The notes beneath the pieces are model-generated. The model searched no databases. It had not been told where the DNA came from and worked only from the letters and a program-made list of their open reading frames with translations. From Mucilaginibacter rivuli (GTDB lineage Bacteria > Bacteroidota > Bacteroidia > Sphingobacteriales > Sphingobacteriaceae), in the NCBI RefSeq assembly GCF_019391655.1, contig NZ_JAHXPQ010000001.1, positions 310,001-374,000 of the forward strand: a stretch of DNA of 64,000 nucleotides, given 5' to 3'. The translations under genes and the position numbers were made by a program. Shown piece by piece: positions 1 to 7,910 of this stretch (its first letter is position 1; every line of letters begins with the position of its first letter).

Positions 1-1
1 G

Positions 2-142
2 CAAACCCTATCGGCTGCGGAGCGATATCAGGCTTTACTAAATAATTATCCTGGTATCCTGCAACAGGCATCGCTTGGACACATCGCATCATTTTTAAAT
101 ATTAAGCAAGAAACGCTTAGCAGAATAAGAGCAGGAAAGTGA
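2..142 (+). CDS. Crp/Fnr family regulator, C-terminal fragment
   Basis: Only the last 46 codons are in the window; the 5' part lies outside. The reading frame gives a winged-helix DNA-binding end: a helix ending in YQALLNNYPGILQQ, then the recognition-helix region ASFLNIKQETLSRIRAGK, which is the typical Crp/Fnr pattern 'YLGIxxETLSRIR' at the very C-terminus. The effector domain cannot be judged. A Fnr-type palindrome starts three bases after the stop codon, and the next gene follows on the same strand, so this regulator probably controls its neighbour. A second Crp/Fnr regulator occurs at 14934-15515. Confidence 0.85.
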   Translation, partial: QTLSAAERYQALLNNYPGILQQASLGHIASFLNIKQETLSRIRAGK

Positions 143-144
143 TT

Positions 145-162
145 TTTTGACCTAAGTCAAAA
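145..162. promoter_or_regulatory. Fnr/Dnr-type operator palindrome
   Basis: TTTTGACCTAAGTCAAAA is a perfect inverted repeat with 7-base arms and a 4-base spacer, and contains TTGAC-N4-GTCAA, close to the Fnr/Dnr consensus TTGAT-N4-ATCAA. It lies between a Crp/Fnr gene and a desaturase-family gene. Its centre (153.5) is 36.5 bases before the last base of a candidate -7 element at 183-190, which puts it near -42 relative to the expected transcription start. Binding by the adjacent regulator is inferred. Confidence 0.6.
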
Positions 163-182
163 GGAACCAAAAACAATAGGCA

Positions 183-190
183 GACATTTG
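183..190 (+). promoter_or_regulatory. Candidate -7 element for the desaturase-family gene
   Basis: GACATTTG matches the Bacteroidota -7 consensus TAnnTTTG at 7 of 8 informative or free positions. It lies 22 bases before the ATG at 213. No TTG is seen at the usual -33 spacing, as expected of a promoter that depends on an activator bound at the palindrome just upstream. Confidence 0.4.
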
Positions 191-212
191 ACTAAACAAA
201 AAATCAAACGTT

Positions 213-935
213 ATGCTTATCATTATTCTTATTTGTTTCGCAGCCTGTTTTCTTATTGAAAGGCTCATCCCCGGCTGGAAACTTCCCGAGGTGCCTACAT
301 GGACCATACGTGTACTGGCCATCAACTTTTTCCAGTTATTAATAGTTACACTTGCAGGCTATAGCTGGGAAAAATGGCTGTCAGTAAGTTCAGTATTTAA
401 CCTTTCGGCGATAATGCCCGATTGGGCAGGTGGCATTGTTGCTTATTTTATTGCCACTTTTATTTTTTACTGGTGGCACCGCTGGCGCCATCAAAGCGAT
501 TTGTTGTGGCGACATTTTCACCAGATACATCACAGCGCCCAACGGATTGAGGTTATCACTTCATTTTACAAACATCCGGTCGAAATGCTGGTCAATTCAA
601 TTATCGGCAGTCTGTTAGTTTACACCTTGCTGGGCTTGAGTTTGGAAGCAGGTGCCATATATACCCTTTGTACCGCTCTTGGCGAATTTTTCTATCATAC
701 CAACATAACCACACCCCGGTGGATAGGCTATATATTTCAACGGCCCGAGATGCACCGTATACATCATGAGTATGAAAAGCATAGCAATAATTATGGCGAT
801 ATTGTTTGGTGGGATATGTTATTTGGCACTTATAGTAATCCGGAAAAATTTACTACTTCCTGCGGTTTTGATACCGACAAAGAATTGAAACTGATTGACA
901 TGATAAAGTTTAAAGATGTACATAAACCCGATTAA
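213..935 (+). CDS. Sterol desaturase / fatty acid hydroxylase family protein
   Basis: This 240-residue integral membrane di-iron enzyme belongs to the fatty acid hydroxylase superfamily. The three histidine clusters that bind iron are visible: H89-x3-H93, then H103-x2-H106-H107, and H181-x2-H184-H185 near the C-terminus. Hydrophobic segments lie around residues 2-16, 32-50, 72-88 and 128-150. Members hydroxylate or desaturate lipids such as sterols, carotenoids or fatty acids; the substrate here cannot be told from sequence. It follows a Crp/Fnr regulator and a Fnr-type palindrome, so expression may answer to oxygen or redox state, which would suit an oxygen-dependent enzyme. Confidence 0.85.
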   Translation: MLIIILICFAACFLIERLIPGWKLPEVPTWTIRVLAINFFQLLIVTLAGYSWEKWLSVSSVFNLSAIMPDWAGGIVAYFIATFIFYWWHRWRHQSDLLWRHFHQIHHSAQRIEVITSFYKHPVEMLVNSIIGSLLVYTLLGLSLEAGAIYTLCTALGEFFYHTNITTPRWIGYIFQRPEMHRIHHEYEKHSNNYGDIVWWDMLFGTYSNPEKFTTSCGFDTDKELKLIDMIKFKDVHKPD

Positions 936-973
936 TTATTTCAAAAAACATTCGCCTAAACCGTTCAAAAACC

Positions 974-981
974 TATCTTTG
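974..981 (+). promoter_or_regulatory. -7 promoter element of carB
   Basis: TATCTTTG is an exact match to TAnnTTTG. It lies 104 bases before the carB start, which implies a long leader of about 100 bases. A TTC triplet (951-953) sits 20 bases upstream in place of the TTG -33 element. Confidence 0.5.
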
Positions 982-1085
982 CATCCCGAAGCCGAAAACG
1001 GGAATTTGCCCAATTCAGCGCATAGAAAAAGTCCTATACTATCAGACTTTTAACTTAGAACTTTTGACTTTCATATCAAAGCCCT

Positions 1086-3905
1086 ATGCCCAAAGATAAC
1101 TCCATAAAATCCATTTTAATTATTGGTTCAGGCCCTATTATTATTGGTCAGGCCTGCGAATTTGATTATGCCGGCTCGCAAGCGGCCTTGTCATTAAAAG
1201 ACGAAGGTATCTCGGTATCCATCATCAACAGTAACCCCGCTACCATCATGACGGATAAGGTTATTGCCGATCATGTTTACCTGCTGCCCTTAACCACTGC
1301 CAGTCTTGAGCAAGTTTTACAGGAGCAAAAAATTGATGCCGTATTGCCAACTATGGGTGGCCAAACTGCATTAAACCTTTGTATTGAGGCTGATGAGCAA
1401 GGCCTTTGGAAAAAATACGGGGTTAAAATTGTAGGTGTTGATATTGCCGCGATAGAGAAAACTGAAAACCGCGAAGCCTTCCGCCAGTTGATGGTAGATA
1501 TAGGTGTTGGTGTGGCAACTTCAAAAATTGCCAACTCATTCCTTGAAGGTAAAGAAGCCGCCCAAACCATTGGCTTCCCGCTGGTTATTCGCCCAAGCTA
1601 TACGCTTGGTGGTAAAGGCGCGGGCTTTGTACACAAAAAAGAAGATTTTGACGCCGCCCTTAGCCGTGGTTTACAGGCCTCGCCTACACACGAGGTTTTG
1701 GTAGAGCAGGCTGTTTTGGGTTGGAAAGAATATGAGTTAGAGTTGCTGCGCGACAGTAACGATAACGTGATCATCATCTGTTCGATAGAGAATTTCGACC
1801 CGATGGGTATCCACACCGGCGACTCGATCACCGTGGCCCCGGCCATGACACTGAGCGACCGCTGCTACCAGGAAATGCGTAACCAGGCCATCAAAATGAT
1901 GCGTGCCATTGGTAACTTCGCGGGTGGCTGTAACGTGCAGTTCTCGGTTAACCCGGCTGATGAATCGATCATCGCTATAGAGATCAATCCGCGTGTATCA
2001 CGTTCATCAGCCCTGGCATCAAAAGCTACAGGTTATCCTATTGCCAAGATCGCTGCAAAGCTGGCTATCGGTTACAACCTTGATGAAATAGAAAACCAGA
2101 TCACCAAAACTACTTCGGCCTACTTTGAGCCTACTTTGGATTACGTGATCGTTAAAATACCACGCTGGAACTTTGATAAGTTTAAAGGCGCTAACCGCGA
2201 GTTAGGCCTGCAAATGAAATCGGTAGGCGAGGTGATGGGCATTGGCCGCAGCTTTATTGAAGCGCTGCAAAAAGCTTGTCAGAGTTTAGAGATCGGTCGT
2301 GCCGGACTTGGTGCCGATGGCCGCCAGAGCCGTAACCTTGACGAGATTATGCACAGCCTGGAAAAACCAAGCTGGGACAGGCTGTTCCACATTTACGATG
2401 CGATGAGCCTGGGTGTGCCAATGGAGTCTATCCGTAAAGCTACCAAAATTGACCGTTGGTTTTTAAACCAGATTCAAGAGTTGATTTACCTGGAGGCCGA
2501 ATTGCGCCGCTACTCGGTTGGCAACATCCCATCCGACTTTTTGCGTACCCTTAAAGAAAAAGGCTTCAGCGATGTGCAGATCGCTTTTATACTGGGCAAT
2601 AGCACTACCGAAGAAGAAGTTTACCAGCGCCGCAAGGCCTTAGGCATAAACAGGGTTTATAAAATGGTTGATACCTGTGCGGCAGAGTTTCAGGCTAAAA
2701 CCCCGTACTACTATTCAACTTACGAAGGCGAGAACGAATCTGTCCCATCGGATAAAAAGAAGATCATTGTTTTAGGCTCGGGCCCTAACCGCATTGGGCA
2801 GGGTATTGAGTTTGATTACAGCTGTGTACATGGTTTGCTTGCCGCTAAAGAGTGTGGTTACGAGTCGATCATGATCAACTGTAACCCCGAAACTGTATCA
2901 ACCGACTTTAACATGGCCGATAAGCTATACTTTGAGCCGGTATTCTGGGAGCACGTTCGCGAGATCATAGAACTGGAAAAACCTGAAGGGGTTATCGTTC
3001 AGTTAGGTGGCCAAACAGCCCTTAAAATGGCCGAGAAGTTGCATGAGCACGGTATCAAGATTATCGGAACATCTTTTGATAATATGGATATTGCCGAAGA
3101 CCGCGGTCGTTTTTCTGATCTGTTGAAAGAACTTGACATTCCATACCCTAAATACGGCGTTGCCGAAAGTGCCGAAGAGGCTATTGAAGTAGCCCACGCG
3201 GTTGGCTACCCGGTATTGGTGCGCCCTAGCTACGTGTTAGGTGGCCAGGGCATGAGCATTGTGATAAACGATGAAGACCTGGAAAAAGCGGTAGTTAACC
3301 TGTTAAAAAATCTTCCCGGAAACCGTGTTTTAATTGACCACTTTTTAGATAGGGCAGAAGAGGCTGAATCAGATTCGATTTGCGATGGCGAGGATGTACA
3401 CATTATTGGTATGATGGAGCACATTGAGCCTGCCGGTATCCACTCGGGCGACTCGTACGCCGTACTGCCACCATTCAGCCTGTCGGACAATGTGCAAAAG
3501 CAAATGGAAGAGCACAGCATAAAAATCGCGAAAGCTTTAAATGTAAGTGGTTTACTTAACATCCAGTTCGCCGTAAAAGACGAGAAGGTTTACGTTATAG
3601 AGGCTAACCCGCGTGCAAGCCGTACGGTGCCTTTCATCGCCAAAGCGTATGATGTGCCTTATATCAATATCGCCGCCAAGGTAATGCTGGGCGCCAATAA
3701 AATAAAAGACTTTACCATTGAGCGTAAGCTAAAAGGGTATGCTATTAAGGAACCTGTATTCTCATACGATAAGTTCCCTGAAGTAACCAAAGAGCTTGGA
3801 CCTGAAATGAAATCGACAGGTGAGGCTATCCGCTTCATCCCCGATCTGCAGGACCCATACTTCCGCCATTTGTACAAAGAGAAATCGATGTACCTTTCTA
3901 AGTAA
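1086..3905 (+). CDS. carB: Carbamoyl-phosphate synthase large subunit (short form)
   Basis: CarB makes carbamoyl phosphate from bicarbonate, ammonia (from the CarA glutaminase) and two ATP for arginine and pyrimidine synthesis. At 939 residues it has both ATP-grasp halves: residues 1-400 (opening IGSGPIIIGQACEFDYAG) and about 555-939 (opening VLGSGPNRIGQGIEFDYS), joined by the oligomerisation region. It ends soon after the second KST/MKSTGE motif, so the C-terminal MGS-like allosteric domain of about 130 residues found in Escherichia coli CarB (1073 residues) is absent. The frame ends cleanly and no remnant of the domain is seen downstream, so this is a family form and not a frameshift. carA is not in the window. 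Confidence 0.96.
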   Translation: MPKDNSIKSILIIGSGPIIIGQACEFDYAGSQAALSLKDEGISVSIINSNPATIMTDKVIADHVYLLPLTTASLEQVLQEQKIDAVLPTMGGQTALNLCIEADEQGLWKKYGVKIVGVDIAAIEKTENREAFRQLMVDIGVGVATSKIANSFLEGKEAAQTIGFPLVIRPSYTLGGKGAGFVHKKEDFDAALSRGLQASPTHEVLVEQAVLGWKEYELELLRDSNDNVIIICSIENFDPMGIHTGDSITVAPAMTLSDRCYQEMRNQAIKMMRAIGNFAGGCNVQFSVNPADESIIAIEINPRVSRSSALASKATGYPIAKIAAKLAIGYNLDEIENQITKTTSAYFEPTLDYVIVKIPRWNFDKFKGANRELGLQMKSVGEVMGIGRSFIEALQKACQSLEIGRAGLGADGRQSRNLDEIMHSLEKPSWDRLFHIYDAMSLGVPMESIRKATKIDRWFLNQIQELIYLEAELRRYSVGNIPSDFLRTLKEKGFSDVQIAFILGNSTTEEEVYQRRKALGINRVYKMVDTCAAEFQAKTPYYYSTYEGENESVPSDKKKIIVLGSGPNRIGQGIEFDYSCVHGLLAAKECGYESIMINCNPETVSTDFNMADKLYFEPVFWEHVREIIELEKPEGVIVQLGGQTALKMAEKLHEHGIKIIGTSFDNMDIAEDRGRFSDLLKELDIPYPKYGVAESAEEAIEVAHAVGYPVLVRPSYVLGGQGMSIVINDEDLEKAVVNLLKNLPGNRVLIDHFLDRAEEAESDSICDGEDVHIIGMMEHIEPAGIHSGDSYAVLPPFSLSDNVQKQMEEHSIKIAKALNVSGLLNIQFAVKDEKVYVIEANPRASRTVPFIAKAYDVPYINIAAKVMLGANKIKDFTIERKLKGYAIKEPVFSYDKFPEVTKELGPEMKSTGEAIRFIPDLQDPYFRHLYKEKSMYLSK

Positions 3906-4020
3906 GAATCAAGATACAAGAATCAAGAGCCAAGACAAAAAAGTCCTGGCTCTCTTGTTTAAATGGTAAGCCATGGTGTATCAAAGATATCTAGGCTCTT
4001 GATTCTTGCCTCTTTCTTCT
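3903..4020. repeat. Period-7 array with inverted arm, after carB
   Basis: Starting inside the carB stop codon, the unit AAGAnnC repeats five times at exact 7-base steps (3904, 3911, 3918, 3925, 3932). An inverted version (AAGAATC AAGAGCC on the other strand) occupies about 3991-4020, so the gap can fold back on itself. An internal hairpin (3926-3936 with 3943-3953, one mismatch) followed by CTTGTTT could end transcription of carB. This is one of about eleven arrays of this kind in the window, each with a different word. Confidence 0.75.
3926..3960 (+). terminator. Probable terminator of carB
   Basis: AGAGCCAAGAC and GTCCTGGCTCT pair with one mismatch around an A-rich loop, followed by CTTGTTT. 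It is embedded in the period-7 array. Confidence 0.5.
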
Positions 4021-4104
4021 AAGCTTTAGTTAAAAAACGTTAAATACAGGTTACAGTAGTGTTTTTTCATCAAAATTTCATTTTCACCCGGGACTTTTAC
4101 CCTC

Positions 4105-5475
4105 ATGAAAATGAAAACCTTACCTTATCTGTTCGTTTGCCTTTTATATGTTGTTTTATTATCGCAAGGTTGCAGTAAATCAAGCAGCAGCGATGATATT
4201 CAACCCTCTATTTATACCTTTCCTTTAGCCGGTAGTGTAACCGGTACATCCGCACAAACTTTTGGCGTGCTGGTTAGCAGTGGCCTTAGTTCAGTAACAT
4301 CAATGGGTATTTGCTATAGCGCCACCAATCAATCACCTACCGTTGCCGATTCAAAGACAACAGTAAGTGTTGATACCTTAACTTTTGCCAGCAAATTAAG
4401 CGGCCTGGCACCCAATACTATCTACTATTACCGCACTTATGTTATTACGGGCACGGCAACTGCTTATGGCAGTGTTGCCCAGTTTAAAACGGCTACTGCT
4501 ACCTTTGCTTTGAATACCACAGTAACCACATTTGCCGGAATAGGCACAAGTGGTTATGTTGACGGTGCAGGTACCATAGCTCAATTCGGCAATCCGCTTG
4601 GCCTTTGTACAGATGCTGCCGGTAATATTTACGTTGCCGATTTTTACAATAACGTTATCCGGAAGATAACGCCTGCAGGTGTTACATCTACCTATGCCGG
4701 TAGCGGAACCTTAGGTTATCAGGATGGCGCTGCTGCTACAGCACAGTTTTATGGCCCGCAGGGTGTAGCTATTGATGCCGCAGGTAATGTTTATGTTGCC
4801 GATATGGGTAATAACATGATCCGTAAAATAAGCACCGCAGGGATGGTAACCACATTAGCCGGTCGCGGCTATACAGGTTATGCCGATGGTGCAGGTGCCA
4901 GCGCTGTATTTAACCTGCCTGCAGGTGTAGCAGTTGATGCTGCCGGTAATGTTTACGTTGCCGACCGCGGCAATAACATGATCCGTAAAATAACAACAGC
5001 GGGTGTAGTATCTACACTTGCCGGCATCACTACCGCCGGTTTTGTTGATGGTACAGGTACGGCAGCACAGTTTGCATCGCCGGGTGCCATTGCTGTTAGC
5101 AGTACCGGTACCGTATATATTGCCGATCTTACAAACAGCGCTATACGTACCATTACCCCTACCGGGGCGGTGTCAACATTAATTGGTACTACAACATTAA
5201 GTACAGTGCTGGGTGCGCCATGGGGTATCGCTCTTGATGCTGCCGGTAACGTTTATACTACGGATGGTAATGGTCGCGTGTTAAAAATAACTACAAACAA
5301 CGTAATCTATCCTTTAGCAGGTGTATCTGCAACTGCAGGCTTTGTAAATGGCTTAAATACGGCAGCATTGTTCAATAGCCCGCGCGGTATAGCCATAGAT
5401 GCATCGGGCAATGTGTTTGTTTCTGACTATGGCAACCATGCCATCCGCAAGCTTTCGATAGTTACTACGCCATAG
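4105..5475 (+). CDS. NHL-repeat lipoprotein
   Basis: This 456-residue exported protein starts with a signal sequence ending in SQG-C23 followed by SKSSSSDD, a lipobox with an acidic/serine tail typical of surface lipoproteins in Bacteroidota. Residues about 35-130 look like a fibronectin-type domain (FASKLSGLAPNTIYYYRTYV). Residues about 140-456 hold about five NHL repeats of roughly 55 residues, each with the phrase GVAxDAAGNVYVADxxNNxIRKI, which build a beta-propeller used in protein or ligand binding. No enzyme motif is seen. No strong promoter was found, and the gene faces radA at its 3' end. Confidence 0.85.
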   Translation: MKMKTLPYLFVCLLYVVLLSQGCSKSSSSDDIQPSIYTFPLAGSVTGTSAQTFGVLVSSGLSSVTSMGICYSATNQSPTVADSKTTVSVDTLTFASKLSGLAPNTIYYYRTYVITGTATAYGSVAQFKTATATFALNTTVTTFAGIGTSGYVDGAGTIAQFGNPLGLCTDAAGNIYVADFYNNVIRKITPAGVTSTYAGSGTLGYQDGAAATAQFYGPQGVAIDAAGNVYVADMGNNMIRKISTAGMVTTLAGRGYTGYADGAGASAVFNLPAGVAVDAAGNVYVADRGNNMIRKITTAGVVSTLAGITTAGFVDGTGTAAQFASPGAIAVSSTGTVYIADLTNSAIRTITPTGAVSTLIGTTTLSTVLGAPWGIALDAAGNVYTTDGNGRVLKITTNNVIYPLAGVSATAGFVNGLNTAALFNSPRGIAIDASGNVFVSDYGNHAIRKLSIVTTP

Positions 5476-5486
5476 CTAATTGAGCA

Positions 5487-5559
5487 AAGAATAAAGAACA
5501 AGGAGTAAGGAAATGCCTGCATAAATCTTTACTCCTTATTCCTTGCTCTTTCCTCCTCC
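5487..5559. repeat. Period-7 array with inverted arm between convergent genes
   Basis: AAGAATA, AAGAACA, AGGAGTA and AGGAAAT follow one another at exact 7-base steps from 5487. The complementary strand of 5525-5559 carries a similar run (AAAGAGC, AAGGAAT, AAGGAGT, AAAGATT), so the two halves can pair. It fills the gap between the convergent stop codons of the NHL lipoprotein and radA and may work as a two-way terminator. Confidence 0.7.
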
Positions 5560-5562
5560 AAA

Positions 5563-6978
5563 TTATCCGAACAACAGGTTAAAGGCTTCTTCTATCCTGG
5601 CCACAGGTATCACCTTGATGCTGAAGCGTGAAAAATCGAGCATCTTTTTATCCTTGGCAGCAGACGGAATATTGTATTTGGATATGTATATTTCTTCGAA
5701 ACCCAGCTTTTGAGCTTCGGCAATGCGTTGTTCTATTTTATTGACGGCACGTATCTCGCCAGATAAACCCAGCTCGGCAGCAAAACAGGTTTTAAACGGC
5801 ACAGGAATATCCTGGTGCGATGAGATGATAGCCGCTGCCAAACCCAGGTCGATAGCCGGGTCTTCAACACGGATGCCACCGGTAATATTCAGGAAAACAT
5901 CCTGCGTCCCCAACCTAAAACCGCAGCGTTTTTCCAGCACGGCAAGCAGCATGTTCATGCGCTTTGTATCAAAGCCCGTGGCTGACCGCTGAGGTGTTCC
6001 GTAAGCTGATGTACTCACCAATGCCTGTGTCTCTATCAGCATAGGCCTAACGCCTTCTAAAGTGGCTGATATGGTAACCCCACTAATAGGCTCTTCCCTT
6101 TGCGATAACAATATCTCGGATGGATTAGAAACCTCGCGCAAGCCTTCGCCCAGCATTTCATAAATACCCAACTCAGATGCCGAACCGAACCTGTTTTTGA
6201 TGGCACGCAATATCCGGTACACATGATGCCTGTCGCCCTCAAATTGCAAAACAGTATCTACCATATGTTCCAATATTTTCGGCCCGGCTATCATACCATC
6301 TTTAGTGATATGGCCTATCAGAAATACAGGGGTAGCTGTTTCCTTGGCAAATTTAAGTAGTTCGGCTGTACACTCCCGCACTTGCGATACACTGCCCGGG
6401 GTTGATTCGATATGCGAGGAGTAGAGCGTTTGGATAGAATCTACCACTACCAGGTCGGGCTGTAATTGCTCTATCTGTTTAAATATGTTTTGTGTGGATG
6501 TTTCTGTCAATATAAAACACCCGCCACCCGCTTTACCCGCGTTTGGCGAAAGCCGTTCGGCACGCATTTTTATCTGCCGGTCACTTTCCTCGCCCGAAAC
6601 ATATAACACCTTTAACGCAGGCATATTCATGGCCAGTTGTAGCATCAGGGTTGATTTGCCTATGCCGGGCTCGCCACCTATCAGCACCAAACTACCCGGA
6701 ACAATACCACCACCTAAAACGCGGTTAAATTCCTTATCGGGAGTAAGCATGCGGTGGTCTTCCTCAAATACAACATCCGAAACCAATACCGGTTTGTTTG
6801 ATCGTTGCATGGATGTTGATGTAGAAGCCGCTTTCCAATCGGGGATGGAACCGTTCGATTTCTCGATGATCTCTTCTACAAAAGTGTTCCACTCCTGGCA
6901 CGACGGGCATTTACCCAACCATTTTGGCGATTCGTAACCACAGCTCTGGCAGAAATATGATGTTTTAGTTTTAGCCAC
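5563..6978 (-). CDS. radA: DNA repair and recombination protein RadA (Sms)
   Basis: RadA is a RecA-like helicase that drives branch migration of recombination intermediates in the cytoplasm. The 471-residue protein has the N-terminal zinc finger (C10, C13, C24, C27), a Walker A motif GGEPGIGKST at 101-110, the diagnostic RadA motif KNRFG at 261-265, and a C-terminal Lon-protease-like domain from about residue 290 (the pseudo-protease fold, without a catalytic pair). Length matches the family. The start ATG is the only sensible one before the zinc finger. The upstream gap to a divergent gene holds an 8-base-period array and an 11-base palindrome. Confidence 0.97.
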   Translation of the reverse strand: MAKTKTSYFCQSCGYESPKWLGKCPSCQEWNTFVEEIIEKSNGSIPDWKAASTSTSMQRSNKPVLVSDVVFEEDHRMLTPDKEFNRVLGGGIVPGSLVLIGGEPGIGKSTLMLQLAMNMPALKVLYVSGEESDRQIKMRAERLSPNAGKAGGGCFILTETSTQNIFKQIEQLQPDLVVVDSIQTLYSSHIESTPGSVSQVRECTAELLKFAKETATPVFLIGHITKDGMIAGPKILEHMVDTVLQFEGDRHHVYRILRAIKNRFGSASELGIYEMLGEGLREVSNPSEILLSQREEPISGVTISATLEGVRPMLIETQALVSTSAYGTPQRSATGFDTKRMNMLLAVLEKRCGFRLGTQDVFLNITGGIRVEDPAIDLGLAAAIISSHQDIPVPFKTCFAAELGLSGEIRAVNKIEQRIAEAQKLGFEEIYISKYNIPSAAKDKKMLDFSRFSIKVIPVARIEEAFNLLFG

Positions 6979-6987
6979 GTTTCTTTA

Positions 6988-7027
6988 ATGTGCGTATTTG
7001 AAGATGTGCAAATGTGCAAATTGATTT
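6988..7027. repeat. Period-8 array upstream of radA
   Basis: ATGTGCGT, ATTTGAAG, ATGTGCAA, ATGTGCAA and ATTGATTT follow at exact 8-base steps. The word ATGTGCAA recurs in the next two gaps (7851-7910 and 8802-8862), so one word is shared by three neighbouring gaps. No inverted arm is seen here. Confidence 0.7.
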
Positions 7028-7030
7028 TGA

Positions 7031-7055
7031 TAATTACTAATTTTATTAGTAATTA
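7031..7055. promoter_or_regulatory. Perfect 11-base inverted repeat between divergent genes
   Basis: TAATTACTAAT and ATTAGTAATTA form perfect arms around a TTT loop. It lies between radA (minus) and the MEDS-domain gene (plus), about 52 bases from the radA start and 97 from the MEDS start. It could be an operator or a structured leader; no known family motif was recognised. Confidence 0.45.
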
Positions 7056-7151
7056 TATCTATTTCAGCTTATGCCCGGTGTTATCACCGCACCATATCCT
7101 GTACTAATAATTTTTTAAAACCAATAATATACATCTTTGTTAGGGGATAAC

Positions 7152-7799
7152 ATGATAAAACAAACATCCCTGACAGTATGCGGTGAAACCCACAGCACAC
7201 CAATGCATATTTGTGGTTTTTTTGATGGTGAAGACGAACGTTACGATGTTATCCTTCCATACCTTAAAGAAGGCCTGGAAAATAACGATGAGATATTAAA
7301 TATACTGGAGAGCACATCTTACAACGATCATTGCCATCGGCTGCAAAATGCTGGCATTGAGGTTGATAGTAAACTTGAAAGTGGCCAATTGAAAGTACTA
7401 TCGGCCGATGATACCTATTTACAAGGAGGCTATTTTGCTGCCGATAAAATGTATAAAAAGTTAGAAGATGCCCTTATTTCCAACGAAGATGCCGGTTACG
7501 ATAGCTTTAGGGCCTGCGGTGATATGGCGTGGGCGTTAAAAAATGTTGCCGGCACCGACGAACTGATCGAGTATGAGGCTAAGCTGAATCAATTGGTTCC
7601 GCAGCATGTATGCTCTTTAATATGCATGTATGATATTAACCGCTTTAGCGCCAGGGTACTGGTAGATGTACTTGCAACCCACCCTTATGTTATTTTGAAC
7701 GGCAAGATACACAAGAACCCTTATTACATCGAACCGATAGCTTTTCTGCGTGATCTGGTTAAAAAACCCAAACGCCCGCTACTTCGGCACGATGACTGA
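7152..7799 (+). CDS. MEDS domain-containing sensory protein
   Basis: The 215-residue protein matches the MEDS (MEthanogen/methylotroph, DcmR Sensory) domain, a single-domain sensor found alone or fused to histidine kinases. Family features visible are the opening HICGFFDGEDERYDVILPYL, the GL-x-NNDEIL helix, the LSADDTYLQGGYF segment, the RACGDMAWAL motif and the closing CSLICMYDINRF strand. The frame is open upstream to a TTG at 7137, but that TTG is part of a likely -7 box, so the ATG at 7152 with AGGGGATA just upstream is taken as the start. No partner kinase is adjacent; the ligand is unknown. Confidence 0.75.
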   Translation: MIKQTSLTVCGETHSTPMHICGFFDGEDERYDVILPYLKEGLENNDEILNILESTSYNDHCHRLQNAGIEVDSKLESGQLKVLSADDTYLQGGYFAADKMYKKLEDALISNEDAGYDSFRACGDMAWALKNVAGTDELIEYEAKLNQLVPQHVCSLICMYDINRFSARVLVDVLATHPYVILNGKIHKNPYYIEPIAFLRDLVKKPKRPLLRHDD

Positions 7800-7850
7800 T
7801 GAACCTTGATGCTATTCAGTTTAAAATCTTAGCGCCTTTTTCACTAAACT

Positions 7851-7910
7851 AAAATGTGCAAACAGCTCATCACCATTTGCACATTTACTCGTCTGTACAT
7901 TTGCAAATTA
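7851..7910. repeat. Period-8 array with hairpin, copy 1 of a 60-base pair
   Basis: Read on the minus strand from the stop codon of the 7908-8636 gene, ATTTGCAA, ATGTACAG, ACGAGTAA, ATGTGCAA and ATGGTGAT follow at 8-base steps. Then TTTGCACATTTT closes a hairpin. The whole segment is closely similar to 8802-8862, and the stop codon is part of the repeated sequence in both. It lies between convergent genes. Confidence 0.75.

Noticed and set aside
1086..3905. CarB cut short by a frameshift
   Set aside because: No MGS-domain remnant in any frame downstream; the array and terminator start at the stop codon, and short CarB is usual in Bacteroidota.
7137..7154. TTG start for the MEDS gene
   Set aside because: The TTG is part of a likely -7 element; an ATG with a purine-rich upstream stretch lies five codons on.
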